From contig NC_061782.1 of NCBI RefSeq assembly GCF_022458985.1, forward strand, positions 6,527,672 to 6,591,671: a DNA stretch of 64,000 nucleotides, given 5' to 3'. This DNA is from Mugil cephalus (taxonomy: Eukaryota; Chordata; Actinopteri; Mugiliformes; Mugilidae). A program made the translations under genes and the position numbers. The notes beneath the pieces were generated by a model. The model saw only the letters and a program-made list of their open reading frames with translations, did no database searches and was not told where the DNA came from. Of this stretch, positions 1-12,376 are shown piece after piece (the first letter of the stretch is position 1; the number at the start of each line of letters is the position of its first letter).

Positions 1-56
1 AAGAAAAGAAAAGAAAAGAAAAGAAAAGAAAAGAAAAGAAAAGAAAAGAAAAGAAG
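1..56. repeat. (AAAAG)n microsatellite
   Basis: The window opens inside an AAAAG pentanucleotide tract of about eleven units. It is cut by the window edge, so the true length is unknown. Confidence 0.95.
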
Positions 57-1438
57 GAGCTTTATCGTTTTCTCCAGTATATTGTTGTTATGACGTTTAC
101 CCACATGTTCCATTAATTCTCAGATGTGTCCTTTTCCAGCCTGAGAATGAACGTTAGTCTCACAGCTTGAGACCGTTGTGTTTTGCTATTAGCGCAATAG
201 AAATAAAATTGATTGGAAAGAAAAACTAATTGAATTAAAAAGAAACAGCTCCCATGAAAATGCCAATTATATTAAGTTGACGAAACACTTTTTTTCACAT
301 CTACTGTTTGATTGATTTTATTTGATAAATTTGAGTAAATGTGATACACAATGTGCAAACAATACTGAAATCCAACAGGATGACGCAATAAAGTCACATG
401 ATTTATTCCCATTGCGGTCAATGAAGTTTAGGCTTGTAGGCAGGCAACTTCAAGTTTGTGTTCACAGTGCCTTTCTTAAAAACCAGCATGAGTTATATGT
501 ATTTTGGGATGTATTTGCTCCATCATCAGACTTTGCTGATTTTATTTATATGCACCATTTTCCTCAATTTAGCTGAATAAATAAGACCAGGGCTTAAAAA
601 AGAGTCACAACTTCAGTGCAAAAGTAAAAACAAAAAAAACAAAAAAAACAAATCACAGTTTGAATTATTCACTTTAACTCTTTTGAGATTCTGCAAACAA
701 ATATCTCTTGTGAAACAAATACCTCCTATATGTCATGCTGCTATTAAAACCAGAGGAGGTTACTTTGAAGAAAGAGAAACTCAAATACCTGATAATTATA
801 GTAAAAATGTCTTCTGATAAGTTACTCTTTACATAATAATCATGCACAAATTTGATGTCGCTTCCAAACTTTTGTCCTGTGGTGTACGTGCCACTGATGT
901 TTTAACATTTCCAAAACATCAAAAGAACACATAAAACACAGAATTTCATAAACCCAGACAAGACACATTCTGGCCCAAAAGATACGTCATAATACTAATT
1001 ATTCACTCAGCATACATTTTTTTTCAAGGTTGTTTTAAAAGTGAGAAAAGAAACAGCAGTTTAATTTAATTTGGGATTTTGTTCCACTCCTCTGCCCCAG
1101 CGTAGAGGAATGTACTCCTTCCTACTTTTCTTTCAATATTAGGTTGTTTCTAGTTGAATAAACTGGATCTTCTATTCAAGCCAGTCTATATAACACACAC
1201 TTATACAAGCTTTTCTTTTAGGCGTAATCCTCATTTCACTCAAATTAAATGTAATGTGACTTTTTTACCAACTGGTTAGGGATATACTATATAGCCAACA
1301 TGTTTCTATACAGACTCATTTACATTTGTGCTCTGTATAAACCTTAAGCAACTAGCTAAAAGACATCCTAGACACAGCACACTCTGCTCTCATGGCAGCA
1401 CGCTATAGTTTATTATTATTAGCATATTGTGAGGGGCA

Positions 1439-1632
1439 AACTTAGTGGGCCATAGCCGGGCTGATGACTTGATCTCCCTCCGATAAGGACTGCAGCTGTA
1501 CCCACACCGTGTACAGGCTACTCAGAGGCACAGGTGTAACTGTCATCAGGGCAGAAGTTTCTGACGAGAGGCCGGTGCCGGAGAAGAGCTCCTTTGTTGT
1601 TTGTCCATCTGTGCTGCCGTGCCGTGCTGACA
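1439..1632 (-). other. GC-rich island, possible terminal coding exon or regulatory element
   Basis: On the minus strand a pyrimidine-rich stretch ending TTTGTTGTCAG looks like a splice acceptor at about 1633. An open frame follows for about 63 codons to a TAA at about 1439-1441. The residues (for example SLYTVWVQLQSL) are not low-complexity. I recognise no protein family and see no matching upstream exon in the window. The adjacent 1640-1780 bases carry GATA-type motifs (GAGATAAAAG, CTTATCAG), so an unconserved coding look-alike or a regulatory element is equally possible. Confidence 0.25.
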
Positions 1633-3350
1633 ACAAAGGTTCTCTTTAGCTCCTGTCGGCCAGGTCAGAGGCCCCCCGTTCTTTTCAGCCCGCTGAGATA
1701 AAAGAAGGGCCCGGCTATCCATCTCCCCAGAGGCCGTCTGTCACCAGCCCTTATCAGCATCAGGTATCTCTGCTTCATGCGAGAGCGCCCCCGTGAAAAA
1801 AAAAAAAAAAAAAAAAGACCTCCAGGATGTTCAGTGTGGAATTCAATCCACCGTCTTTTCTGAACCTTAGATTGCACCTACAGAGACACCTGATCTCTAA
1901 AATTACCTTGAAATGTTTATTTGTCTTCCCTTCATGTGCTGCGGACCGAGGCTCGTAATGTAATCGACACATTCTCATCGTGCACTTGTACAATGTTTGC
2001 AGTTGTGTGTTAATGGTTAAAAAAAAGTTTGGAGCATGCTTGCCTCCATTGCCCTGGAAACAAAATCCACTTGATCCAATTATGTAATGACATAAGCCAT
2101 AAAGTCACCGCTAAGAGAAGAAACCTTTTGCAGACTTTTCCAACTCCCCGAGGCGAAGGACGCATGGGAAACGCGACTCCGCGCGTAATCTTAATTACCA
2201 CAACCACTTTATTTTTGCATCATACCAGTGTGTTTCTCATGTCTGCCATGACATCATTTAGACAAAATTTAAACCCAAATGTAAACATCAGGAAACACTT
2301 CAACGGGTAAATGAATTGTTTGCCAGGAGTATTTTACATGGAACAAGCTTTAAATGAAGTGATATTTAACATTTAAGTATTTATGTTGCATCAATAATTG
2401 TCATAGGACAGGATCAGGATAGTTTTTTTTTTAAGCTGATGTCGAGAATTGTGTCTGATTATGGATTAATCATGTTACACACAATTAAGCCAAAACTATG
2501 ACCAGTAAAAAATAGAGAGTCTTTCTGCACAGATGAGGGTGTTGTATTTCAGCTGTGCAACACAAATGACAGCTTTTAATTTTCATTTTAATTGGTCTTT
2601 AGACAGATAATGGCAATGCGGGAGTCAACTTCTTCAGAAATAGAGTTCAGGTGAAGACCACAGAGTTAACATTAGCAACTTTTCCAACATTAGTTTTTTG
2701 TTTTGTTGTTGTTATTTGTTTTTTGTATGGGTTTTTCTTTTACTGTACCCACACTTACTGACTCTGTGTTTTTCTAGGAATATTCCCTCGCATTGGTGTT
2801 TATCTAGAAACATGACGTCAGGACATGACAAACTAGGGTAGAAGCTCTGGTCGGTGGTCCAAACCAGTGAGAAATTTAAAATTAGGGTAAATTAAAACTA
2901 TCTGAAGATGTTTCCGAGATGTGAAATGCGGGGAAGAGCAATGATCTGGGGGTTATACTCCTCAGATAGAGCTCATCTGTACAGGGCCGCTCTCTCCATT
3001 TATTAATGTTGTGTAATAGTGGAATATTAAGCACCTGCGTGTTTGTTTGCCTGTGCGTGTGAAGTGCCATGTGGGTGTAATGTCACTGTGTTTTGTTTTA
3101 TTTCTGTCATGGAACACATCAAACCATCAACCAACCCCACAAAGTCATGAATGTTTGGCACTGCAAACAGAAACTGAGAACTTTATTAGATACAGGAAGC
3201 ATATCGGCATGGGAATTACTACTGTAACTGTATCACAAGCTGTAACTGGAAAGATTTATGTAACTGAAGGTGGGTCATATCTGCAGGCGGGCGAAGGGGA
3301 TTTTCATAACGTGATACACTGTTAGAAAGCTACGCTACAGCGTGTCTTCG

Positions 3351-3376
3351 GATCAGATCAGATCAGATCAGATCAG
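3351..3376. repeat. (GATCA)n short tandem repeat
   Basis: Five perfect GATCA units in a row, followed directly by GAAGG. Confidence 0.85.
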
Positions 3377-4189
3377 AAGGAGCACAGGCTATTCCTTTAA
3401 GTTTGCCATGAAGCACTGTTTCATTCTACAAGGGGCGAGGAAACAATTATCTTGACACTCACGCCACAGTCATATAGCCGAGGTGACGGTTGGATGATCT
3501 CGCTGTGACCCCACACACAAAGGCAGGCGGGAATGACACACAGAATGCATATGGAGTCACTCCTCCTCCACGTCAATGCCAGATCCTCCATCTGGAAGCC
3601 TCGCTTAAACCCTCTGCGATTGACACCGGGCATGTCGTGTCATCAACACTCCTCACCGACGAAGGAAAAAACCTTCAAATGGAAAGTGTCGAGCAGCCAC
3701 GCGCCATCTGTTCTCTCCACTCCTTGCACTTCAGCACGATGATCCAATCATGGGAGGGCAAGGAGAGGGAGACCTGGGTTTGTTTTCTCATCCTTGAGCG
3801 GAGCACCGCAGAAATATCCAGTGTAAACCAGGGGCAGATGGCAGCGTATAAACAAGGGGAGTGTGGTCCGGGACAGGTTTAACATGAGAAGATTTCTGTT
3901 CATGGGGCCGTTCAGACCATAAAAAGCTGGCAAACACTGAAGCAAGATAAGGTATTAATCCGTGACATTTACAGATGCTGCAGGGTGGAAGTTATTGCTT
4001 AGTTTAACAGAGTCAAACCAGCTGTTTGTACATTTCCTGTCTGCATTCGATGCTAAGCTAACCAGCCGCTTCAGACAGACATTCAGTCATTCCCTATTTT
4101 CTATTACCTTGTCCTCTAAATGGTCAAGAGGCCAGAACCCCTAATCCTGCACATCAATGGCCAATTTATGATCAGCAGTAAACATAACA

Positions 4190-4336
4190 GGCATGGATGA
4201 GTGGGGGAAGCCGAGGCATCTGCAGGAAAAACCCACGCAGCCACAGGGAGTTCATATAACTCCACACAGGGACCCACCCACCGAATCCCTCTTGCTGTGA
4301 GGTGCCAGCGCTAACCGCTACACCACTGCGCCTCCT
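4190..4336 (-). repeat. tRNA-like interspersed repeat fragment
   Basis: On the minus strand the sequence opens with an A-box-like stretch (GTGGTGTAGCGGTTAGCGC). It continues through a segment of the type seen in very many fish repeats (CTCACAGCAAGAGGG, then TGGAGTT...CCTGTGGCTGCGTGGG). It lacks a full cloverleaf and is diverged, so it is a repeat remnant rather than a tRNA gene. The exact family is not assigned. Confidence 0.5.
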
Positions 4337-4707
4337 GAGAAAGAAATGAGGAGACAAAGTTAGAGCGTTCCAGTATGTGTTCAGGATATTCCATATTCAT
4401 ATTCAGGATGAGGATTATTACTGGAATTTTTTCTGGTTTCCATTTGCAATTAAACTGCTAGGTCTGAACTGTCTCATTGTGAAAGTAGCCTGTGGGTTCC
4501 CAGACTGGGATTTGAATAATCTGATTATGATATTATGATAGCAGGAGTACAGAAACCAGGCTGCTGCCTGTTAATATCTTACAGTTTCCGATAAGAAACT
4601 TGAGTGACTTTGAGCTAGGTTACTCACGCTCCACGTAAACACCTCATATCAGCATTAAGAACCCAACGGGTATGATAAGACTCAAAACCAAGTCGCTAAT
4701 GTGCATA

Positions 4708-4973
4708 CACTGATCAGGCATAACATTATGACCACCTACCTAATATCGTGCCTCTAAAACAGTTGTGACTCATCAGAGAATGGACGTGGGCCTTCTGAGG
4801 GTGTCCTGTGGTGTCTGGAAACACAGCGTTGTTAGTTGGGGTGCTACATGTCTAAGTAACATCCACACGAACGCCAGGTTCAAAAGTTTCCCAGCAGAAC
4901 ATTGTATTGTCCCAAGATGGTCAATGTTATTCACTTCTTGCGTCAGTGGTTTTAATGTTATGTCTGATCAGTG
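4708..4973. mobile_element. Small non-autonomous DNA transposon (MITE) with TA target duplication
   Basis: The ends are inverted repeats: CACTGATCAGGCATAACATTA at the left, and TAATGTTATGTCTGATCAGTG at the right. A TA dinucleotide flanks both sides (4706-4707 and 4974-4975). This is the target duplication of the Tc1/mariner superfamily. At 266 bases it has no room for a transposase. Related copies lie at 26069-26531, 33977-34060 and 59571-60008, in both orientations. This copy has the cleanest boundaries of the four. Confidence 0.75.
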
Positions 4974-6774
4974 TATAAATGTACTGAATGGCTAAAAGGA
5001 AGTCACTATTTCAAATATGTTTCTCTCTGGAAATCTTTTTTAAACACAACACAAGTTACTAACAAAAAAATAATTTTACCAATAAATATTCATTTTAATT
5101 GGTCTTTAGACAAGTAATGGCATTATTATTTTTCAACTGCAATGAAGTAGCCAATAGTGAAACTGTGTAATAATTAATGAACGCACGAACACAAAATCAG
5201 AGTTTTGAATTGCCTAAAAGGTTTTGGATTGTATCCTCACCCATCAGTCATCTTTCTGCCCTCGGGTTTAGCATTGCAACATAACTCAAAGTCGGGTCTT
5301 TACAACAATCATTATTAAAAACTGAGGCGTTTTGAGCGACTGCGTGCTACAAGTTTGTAAACCCGATCAGTCGTGTGACGTCATGGTGATAAAAAAAGTG
5401 CTTTCGATTGATTGAGATTTTCTAAATGTCCCACGAGGGTTTTTCCAAGGAAGTAGCATGCGAGCAAACCCGTGATGTCAGAGTTTCAAGTTTACACAGG
5501 AAAATATGAGATGCAGATGACTTAAAAAAGAAAATCATCTGACGTCTTGGCCACAGAGTCGACTTTGTTTCTTTTTGTTTTAATGTTGTATGATGTCTTA
5601 AACCTCGTTCTTTCAGTCTCTCTTGGAGCTGCTGTGAAAAGAAAAGCACAATATTCTTTCGGTTCACTCATTATATATATATATTTAAATAAAAGAAACT
5701 TTAAAAACAAGACCCAGTTTTTGCAGTATTTTTGCAGTATCAATATAGCCATGTTGGATAGTAGAAACATTACATAAAGTGTTTTGATAAGGGATTACGT
5801 TGCTTTTCACAGGCTGCAGTACAACCCGGTTGTGTCTGTGTTGTGGTTTTCCTTGCGTGTGTCAGAGAGAAGCATCAAAGCCTCTGATCCACTTCACCCA
5901 GTCACCTGTCTCAGCCTGTCCCATCTCGTCCTCGTCCAGCCAGCCTGAAAATTGCACCTTTGGGATACGGTGATGTGATGCAGAATTTGTAGCATAACTC
6001 CTCCGGGTTAGTGGTTCTCCATCACACGCATCCTGTTATCGATTTACTCCAGGCTAGTCACACCTCATGATAAGTCTCAAAAAGAATGTTACATTATATT
6101 TTTTTCACTGTGTATTGAGGTACGTTGCCATCTCTGGCTGTAGCGAAAATAGAGTTTTCAAAATGAGCGACAGCATTAGATGAATACAGTATTTTGCAAG
6201 GCAATAACTGATATATTTAAGATTCTGTCAGATCATACTTGGCTGTTAAACTTTCCTTGTAAAATATAACACTATAATTAGTGTCAATGATATGCCAGCA
6301 GAGCATTGCCAGAGGACCCCTCGGGTTGTTGCAACATACAGAAGTCAAGAAACATACATATTTAAAGTCACAATTACACAGCATTTTTATAACAGGGATT
6401 TACCTCTTTGATTACCTCATGTGGCTTGTTTCCCGGTGAAAGCGAAACACAGAAAGGATTTGATCTCTCCGGAGTGTCAGCTGATATTAGATCAGTTTTG
6501 CGTGTCAACTACAGTTTCGTTATCAGGCGTGATTGTCTGGAAATTTGGAACTGGGAATTTCCTCTCTGTAAAACACAAGATCAATAAAGTAGACACGAAA
6601 AAATAAATATTTTTTTCTGAATAAATCTGCTTAAACTTTTTACTTTAATTTTTTTTTTTTTACCACTTTTCCTATCTTTTATTATGTTAGTATGTTGTAA
6701 AAAAATGGCATAGTTAGGTAATAGTATTCAAATAAACCTCCTAAACAATCGCAATACCATATGGAATGCAATTC

Positions 6775-7150
6775 AATTCAATGCGATACGATACGATACG
6801 ATACGATACGATACGATACGATACGATACGATACGATACATAATGTTGGGATGCATTTTGATACAATGCAATATGATATGAAACAAAATGATATGATATG
6901 ATATGATATGATAAAATATGATACAAAACAATACGATACAAAACAAAACAAACTAGTATGTTACAATACGATGATACAAAATGGCACGAAACAAAACAAT
7001 ACTATATACTGCAATACAAAACAAATGTATGTATTCTATAATACAATATGATGCAATATTATATGAAACAAAGCGTTACGATACATAACAATATGATGCA
7101 TTACAATGCGAGACGCAAAGTGATACACAAGACACTATGAGACAAGTATG
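6775..7150. repeat. Degenerate (GATAC/GATAT)n pentanucleotide satellite
   Basis: A perfect run of about eleven GATAC units sits at 6784-6838. It is surrounded by several hundred bases of decayed variants (GATAT, ATACA, AAACA). The gradient from a pure core to degenerate flanks suggests an old microsatellite with a recently re-expanded core. The minus-strand frame of alternating SYRIV-like residues is an artefact of the repeat. Confidence 0.85.
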
Positions 7151-10100
7151 ATTTAATTCATGGACAACACATTGCAATTGCATTGCAGTTCACACTGTCA
7201 TCTACGTGTTACATGTTCAGCTCCTTAGTATCATATGGCACATTTGTTGTTGAGGTTACATGGCACACACTGATGATTATATCATTTCAGCTCAGGCTAA
7301 CAGAACTGAAAATGGAAGTCAAAGAAAAAATCTGCATCAAAATTTTTAAACGTGCATACATGTAAAAGCCTGGAGCGTCTAATGAAATATAGAGTTGCAT
7401 TATGAACACTGCAGTGCAGAGTGTTCCTGGAGTAAACATACCTCAACTTCTGCTATTAAAGTTTACATTTAGTTTTTTTTGGGGGGGCTTTTATGAAAAA
7501 TGGGAAGCTGGTTGATTTTGTTCTATCATATCACGACTAACAAGGCAGCCGCAGCACGTTCTAATTTCACTTTTTCTTCAAGTTCGAAAGCTTCAGCTCT
7601 TAGTTTTGGTAAATGAGGAACTTGCAATCAAATTTTAGATCCCGGCACCACACAACAGGCTTCACCCTTTTGTGGGGATCACATTTTGAAGGGCCATGAC
7701 AGGATTTATGTACCCATAGCGTGACTACATGCTGTGTTTACACGCTCCCCTCTGCACACTGACTTTGCTGCTGTCCCAGGCAGAGCTGGATCTGGAAGGA
7801 TGATCTTCTTCATCCAGGCTGTCAGTGATATACCCCAGTGACTGCACACAGTTTTCCTCCGGTTCAGTGGCCAGTCAGGAGAACTCAGGTGTGTCCGCAT
7901 AAAGACGGGGGCTACAGGAAGCCCTGGCACCCAACCAACCAGAGAACCTGTGGGAGGTCCTGTCTTGTCAGAAGCGGGAATGCTCACAGTATCCACACTT
8001 CAGATGGTGTTCATCCACAAAAACCTACCAAGAGCGTGACTTGGTTTCAGGATTTATGTCACTGTACGTTTTTGTACATTTTGTTCTGATATTTACTCAC
8101 ACATGAAGTTGCGAAAGCTATAGGCTAGAGTCACAACACACAATTTACATAAACTTTGCAGAAACGCATATCATTCTTTGATCGTGGAGAGTGTTGCATA
8201 ACAGCGTGAAGAGGCACCATCCTGGCCCAGATCATGTTGTTTTTGTTTGTGTGTACGTGCAGGTTGCCAGACTCCCCCCGGTTACCATGACAAGTGCCAT
8301 TTGCCACAACAGTGTTTCTCTATTTAGACTGTAGTTCATACATTCCCCTGGCCCCGATAAAATCTTGCGTCTATGTGTGTGTGGCCGCAGTGTGTCTCTG
8401 TATCAGAGGCAAGGTTAGATGGGAGCACCTTGACAAAGGACGGACAGCTGAGTCCCAGTTATCGCTTTAGCATCTATCACAGCAGCATCGCAGGCATATT
8501 TGATCCAAATCTTTCAGGCCTGAGGAAACCTTCAAATATGAATATGGGGTTACCTGGTCAAGCGTGACATGGGGGATGAGCTATATCTGTGTGAGGGAAT
8601 CCTTTGTACCTGGTGATACTTCATATTTTACATGGCTTGTGTCACGTAGAGTTTGGTACATGCCATTAATACCAGGCTTCCTGTCTATCCAGATCACCTG
8701 TCATTAATTATGAGGAGGACCTACCAAATCCTCTGAAGCCCTAGTAATAACCTGCTTCCTCTGAAGGCTTAAAGACTCACCTGTCCCTGTGGCTTACACT
8801 TGTCCCATCCAGGCATTACCCAGAATTAGTCATGAAAGAGGAGCATGTTTGCACACACACACACACACAGGACCCGTAGATCAGATGAACAGATGAACAC
8901 CCCATATCTAGACAATCAAGAGAAGGTCACAAGAACATACCCGGTGATGATAAATTTTTTAAACTACCAGGACAATAAAACAGATCAAATATACTCAGGA
9001 GTTATAGTCATGCTTTGAAAGGGTCATAAGGTGTCCAGAGGAGTGACATCCTTAACAAATTGGTCTTCACAGGGGATTCGTGCCCAGCTGAGAGATAGCG
9101 TGAGACTCTCAGCCACCCACACAGATAAAAGAGGAATGGTGTTGTGCAGACAACCAGGGCTCACTGGTCCTTAAGATGCCTGCACTTTCTTGGAAGAGTC
9201 GCACATGAACTGCTAAGGAAACTGTCTTCCACCCCCCTCCCCCCCATATCAAATGGGAAATTCCATCTTCACACTTGTAAGTTTGCTCTTCACGCATCAA
9301 CTATTTATGTTTTGCTTCCCCCTTTTTAAGTTACGGGTAATAAAAAAGATTTTGAAATCATTTGCATGTCTGTCATTTAAACAAGCCTGCCTTTCGCATG
9401 CAAGAAACAGGTGTTGTTGCTCTGCCAGAGAAATGCAGGTTAGGCCTCTCAAAACATTTCTTAATTTATAGTTTATCTTTGGCATTTTTCAACCACGGTA
9501 ATGAGGCCAAGTTTCCCCCTAAAGACACGAGCGCCGCACGTAATGTGAGAAAGAACTGTTGTGATTTCCTATGAGGTTTGGAACAGTAGTGCAACAAGCA
9601 TACACACTGTTGCGTGTGAACCTCTGGCCCTGCGCCAGATAAGAGATGAGTTAAAGGAAAGGTTGCATAAGAATTGAGGCATGTTTTTTTTTTTTTTTTT
9701 TTGGAAACAGTGTCTGTCACGGAATACGTTTTTAAATTGGAAATACGCGTGGTCAAGAGTCACGTAGGGCATTCATTTGGGTGAGTGACAACGTCGATGG
9801 TTTCAAAAACATTATCATCGCCTTTCTAAAAATAATTTTGATGGATACAAAGAGCAGGCTCCAGCCAAATGTCACCAAATGGAAAACTTGCCAGTGGAAA
9901 ATGGTGCATGGTGTCCTTATCAATGTAGTCAAATAAGGCAAACAGGGTTCCATCGTGGCCATTTTATTTTAATAGTCCTAATATATGTTGATTTTTGTTT
10001 GTTTCTTGTGCTTGCGTTTAGTGTGTCGCTGTAGTCCTTAATACTTATTATTATTTTTTACAATTGCTTAAATGAGAAGACGTGTACTCCAGTGACTATT

Positions 10101-10690
10101 CACTTTACAGGACAATTAAACAATTAGGAAAATGTTGTTTTTGTTTGTAGCATTGTTTACAATTTTGTAGGCTAAGACACACATCCTTTTAGCCTTAATA
10201 ACAATAATAATAAATGAATACATAAATTAAAGAAAGCCTTTTGAGGACATACCCAAAGTAAATTGAATGCTGTTCAGGAACATTTTGGAGCTCATGCATG
10301 GTATTGGTCCCCTTTGAAAGTCAACACTGAAGTTTCTATCACGAAAGTCAGTATCAAAAGTGGTATTGTTCTTGAGCATCAAAGTTGGCACACTGTTAAA
10401 AGATAAGAATTTGTTGGGTTCGCCTGAATTATTTTGTTTTGAAAAAAACGTGTTGGTTGATTGTGTTGTTTGAATCTTAAAATGACTTTTATCAGTGAAA
10501 TCAGAAGAAAAACATATATTGCATGCAGCATTTACTCAAACACAACTCAGAGCTCCGACTGGTGCTACTGCTCTCCCATATATGTTAAACGGTTAAATTG
10601 AATTAAACATTTCCTATTAAGTGTGGGAACTGAAATTAGTGTCACGACAACTGGGAAAGTTGTTTTCATACCCGCAGTCATTGTTAATAT
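7151..10690. other. Non-coding upstream flank of NANP
   Basis: No recognisable protein or RNA gene. Notable contents are an (AC)n tract near 8852-8870, a T-run at 9684-9702, and two stretches (about 8380-8830 and 9370-9660) whose balanced, non-repetitive composition with homeodomain-type TAATTA cores would suit conserved regulatory DNA. Conservation cannot be judged from one sequence. Confidence 0.5.
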
Positions 10691-10739
10691 CTTGATTTAA
10701 TTGCGCCATCGCGAGGTAAATGCGCCAAGCGCTTAGTAT

Positions 10740-10847
10740 CCATTAGAACTACAACTCCCGCGAAGTAGTTCACCCGGAAATACTTCCGCAAACGAACCGG
10801 ACTGTTTGGTTTTTGGCGTACACGTTGAACGACAACTCACACTGGCA
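10740..10847 (+). promoter_or_regulatory. NANP proximal promoter with ZNF143-like and ETS sites
   Basis: Immediately upstream of the NANP start codon lie AACTACAACTCCC (10747-10759, close to the ZNF143/SBS consensus) and two ETS-type cores: CCGGAA at 10774-10779 and, on the opposite strand, ACTTCCGC at 10782-10789. There is no TATA box. This is the usual make-up of a TATA-less housekeeping promoter. Binding is inferred from motifs only. Confidence 0.6.
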
Positions 10848-11226
10848 ATGGACGGCAAAGCTGTGAAGGCAATATTGTTTGATTTGGACAACACGCTCAT
10901 TGAGACGAGTCTGGCGGGCGTAGTGGGGATACAAAAGGTGATAAAGTCTGAATATTATTCCTGGAGCATTTAAAACTTCCGGAGAGTGACTGTGACGTCG
11001 GCTAAATCCATGGGCTTCATTAAAAGGACGTAGAATACAACTAACCTGTCTCTCACAACCGAACGACACGTATAATTGAATAATGATAATATGTGTTTAA
11101 TTCCGGCTACTTTAAAGTCTACTTTAAGTGATATTTAACTTCTGACTGGCCGTAGTACGGAGGCCGCGAGGGTTCATGTTCAGTGAGTGCTTATAATCTA
11201 AATATTGAGCTAATTTATTTATTTAG

Positions 11227-11303
<77 letters not shown>

Positions 11304-12376
11304 GGTGCAAATACCGTATTGCATTCAAGTATTTAATGCAGTCACATGAGTAAATAAACCTTCCCTGAACCTTCCCCTGAATTTAAGTACACGTCAGAGG
11401 CAGTTTAAATGACATAATAAACCTAACCCCCTTTACAAATTAACATTTAACTACTGAACTCATTTAATTAAGATGAAACTGTAATTGTGTAACAAGAATC
11501 TATTGATTTATTTTATTTTTGGTTTATATAATATATATTACATAATAACAATTCAAAATGTAATATTGCACAGGTACAATAAGGTACAGGTAGCTCTTAT
11601 GTTAAGTTCCCAGAGTCCGCTGCTCTGCCTGAACCACTGAGACAATCTTGAGGCTGACCTCTTGTAGTCCATTTTTGAACTGAATAGCCGTGCTTTAATT
11701 TTACACTGTTGTCTGCTGTGTGTGATTCTTACAGAGCAGTGAGCTTTTGAAGACCACACTGGGCCTCGATGACAACACCATCTCCAGCATCTGTGCGAAG
11801 TTCAAGCAAAAGCTTCTCCATGAGGACTTTGACCCCTCAGATGGCGGGTCCATAGACGATGTCCGTGTGCGTCACTGGGAGGAAAGCATCAAGGAGACTG
11901 TGGGCGATTGCTCCGTGCCCTCTCTGGGAGCTCAGTGCTACTACACGTGGAAAAATAGTCGCTTGGAGGCGCTCCGTCTCTCCCCCGAAGTGTGCGACCT
12001 CCTGAAAGGACTGCGCGGTGCATACAAGCTGCTGCTGCTGACCAACGGACACAGTCAGACTCAGAGGGAGAAAGTGGAGACGGTCGGATGTGAAGAGTTC
12101 TTCAACGCCGTTGTGATTGGGGGAGATCACGCTGAGCAGAAACCCCATCTTTCCATCTTTACGCTGTGTTTCAACATGCTGCGGGTGGAGGCACGTGACT
12201 GTGTGATGGTGGGAGACTCTCTGGACACAGATATTCAGGGGGGCTTTAACGCGGGAGTACGAGCCACGGTTTGGATTAACAGAGCCAAAGCTGCCGTGTC
12301 GGACGGCTCAGTGAAACCGGACTACACTCTCACTACTGTGCTGGACCTGCCAGATATTCTGGCACAACTGCAATGA
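10848..12376 (+). CDS. nanp: N-acylneuraminate-9-phosphatase (HAD family)
   Basis: Two exons, 10848-10937 and 11735-12376, join in phase 0 to give 243 residues, against 248 in human. The enzyme removes phosphate from N-acylneuraminate 9-phosphate, the last step to free sialic acid, in the cytosol. Haloacid-dehalogenase motifs are complete: nucleophile D12 in FDLDNT (residues 11-16), motif II TNG at 133-135, motif III lysine K166 in EQKPHLSIF, and motif IV GDSLDTD at 190-196. The phrases HWEE, QTQREK and GDSLDTDIQGG are family-typical. The intron has GTGATA and TTACAG ends and contains a (TA)n tract. The start was chosen because it puts the catalytic aspartate at the usual distance from the N terminus. 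The gene is intact and convergent with POLR1B. Confidence 0.95.
11229..11300. repeat. (TA)n microsatellite in the NANP intron
   Basis: An almost pure TA dinucleotide tract of about 70 bases, with one phase shift near 11259. It is self-complementary and can form a cruciform. Confidence 0.95.

Larger units (their letters stand above)
57..6769. other. AT-rich non-coding stretch with no recognised gene
   Basis: No open reading frame here resembles a known protein, and frames over 60 codons are rare and uncorrelated. The stretch holds a GC-richer island at about 1440-1800, a (GATCA)n tract at 3351-3376, a tRNA-like repeat at 4190-4336, a TA-flanked inverted-repeat element at 4708-4973, and a 33-base sequence present twice (2582-2614 and 5089-5121). 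The rest shows nothing I can name. Confidence 0.6.

Noticed and set aside
4290-4336. tRNA gene
   Set aside because: Only an A-box-like stretch is present, with no cloverleaf or pol III terminator; it is a dispersed repeat fragment.
6741-6941. 66-codon frame of alternating S, Y, R, I and V
   Set aside because: Translation of the (GATAC)n repeat.
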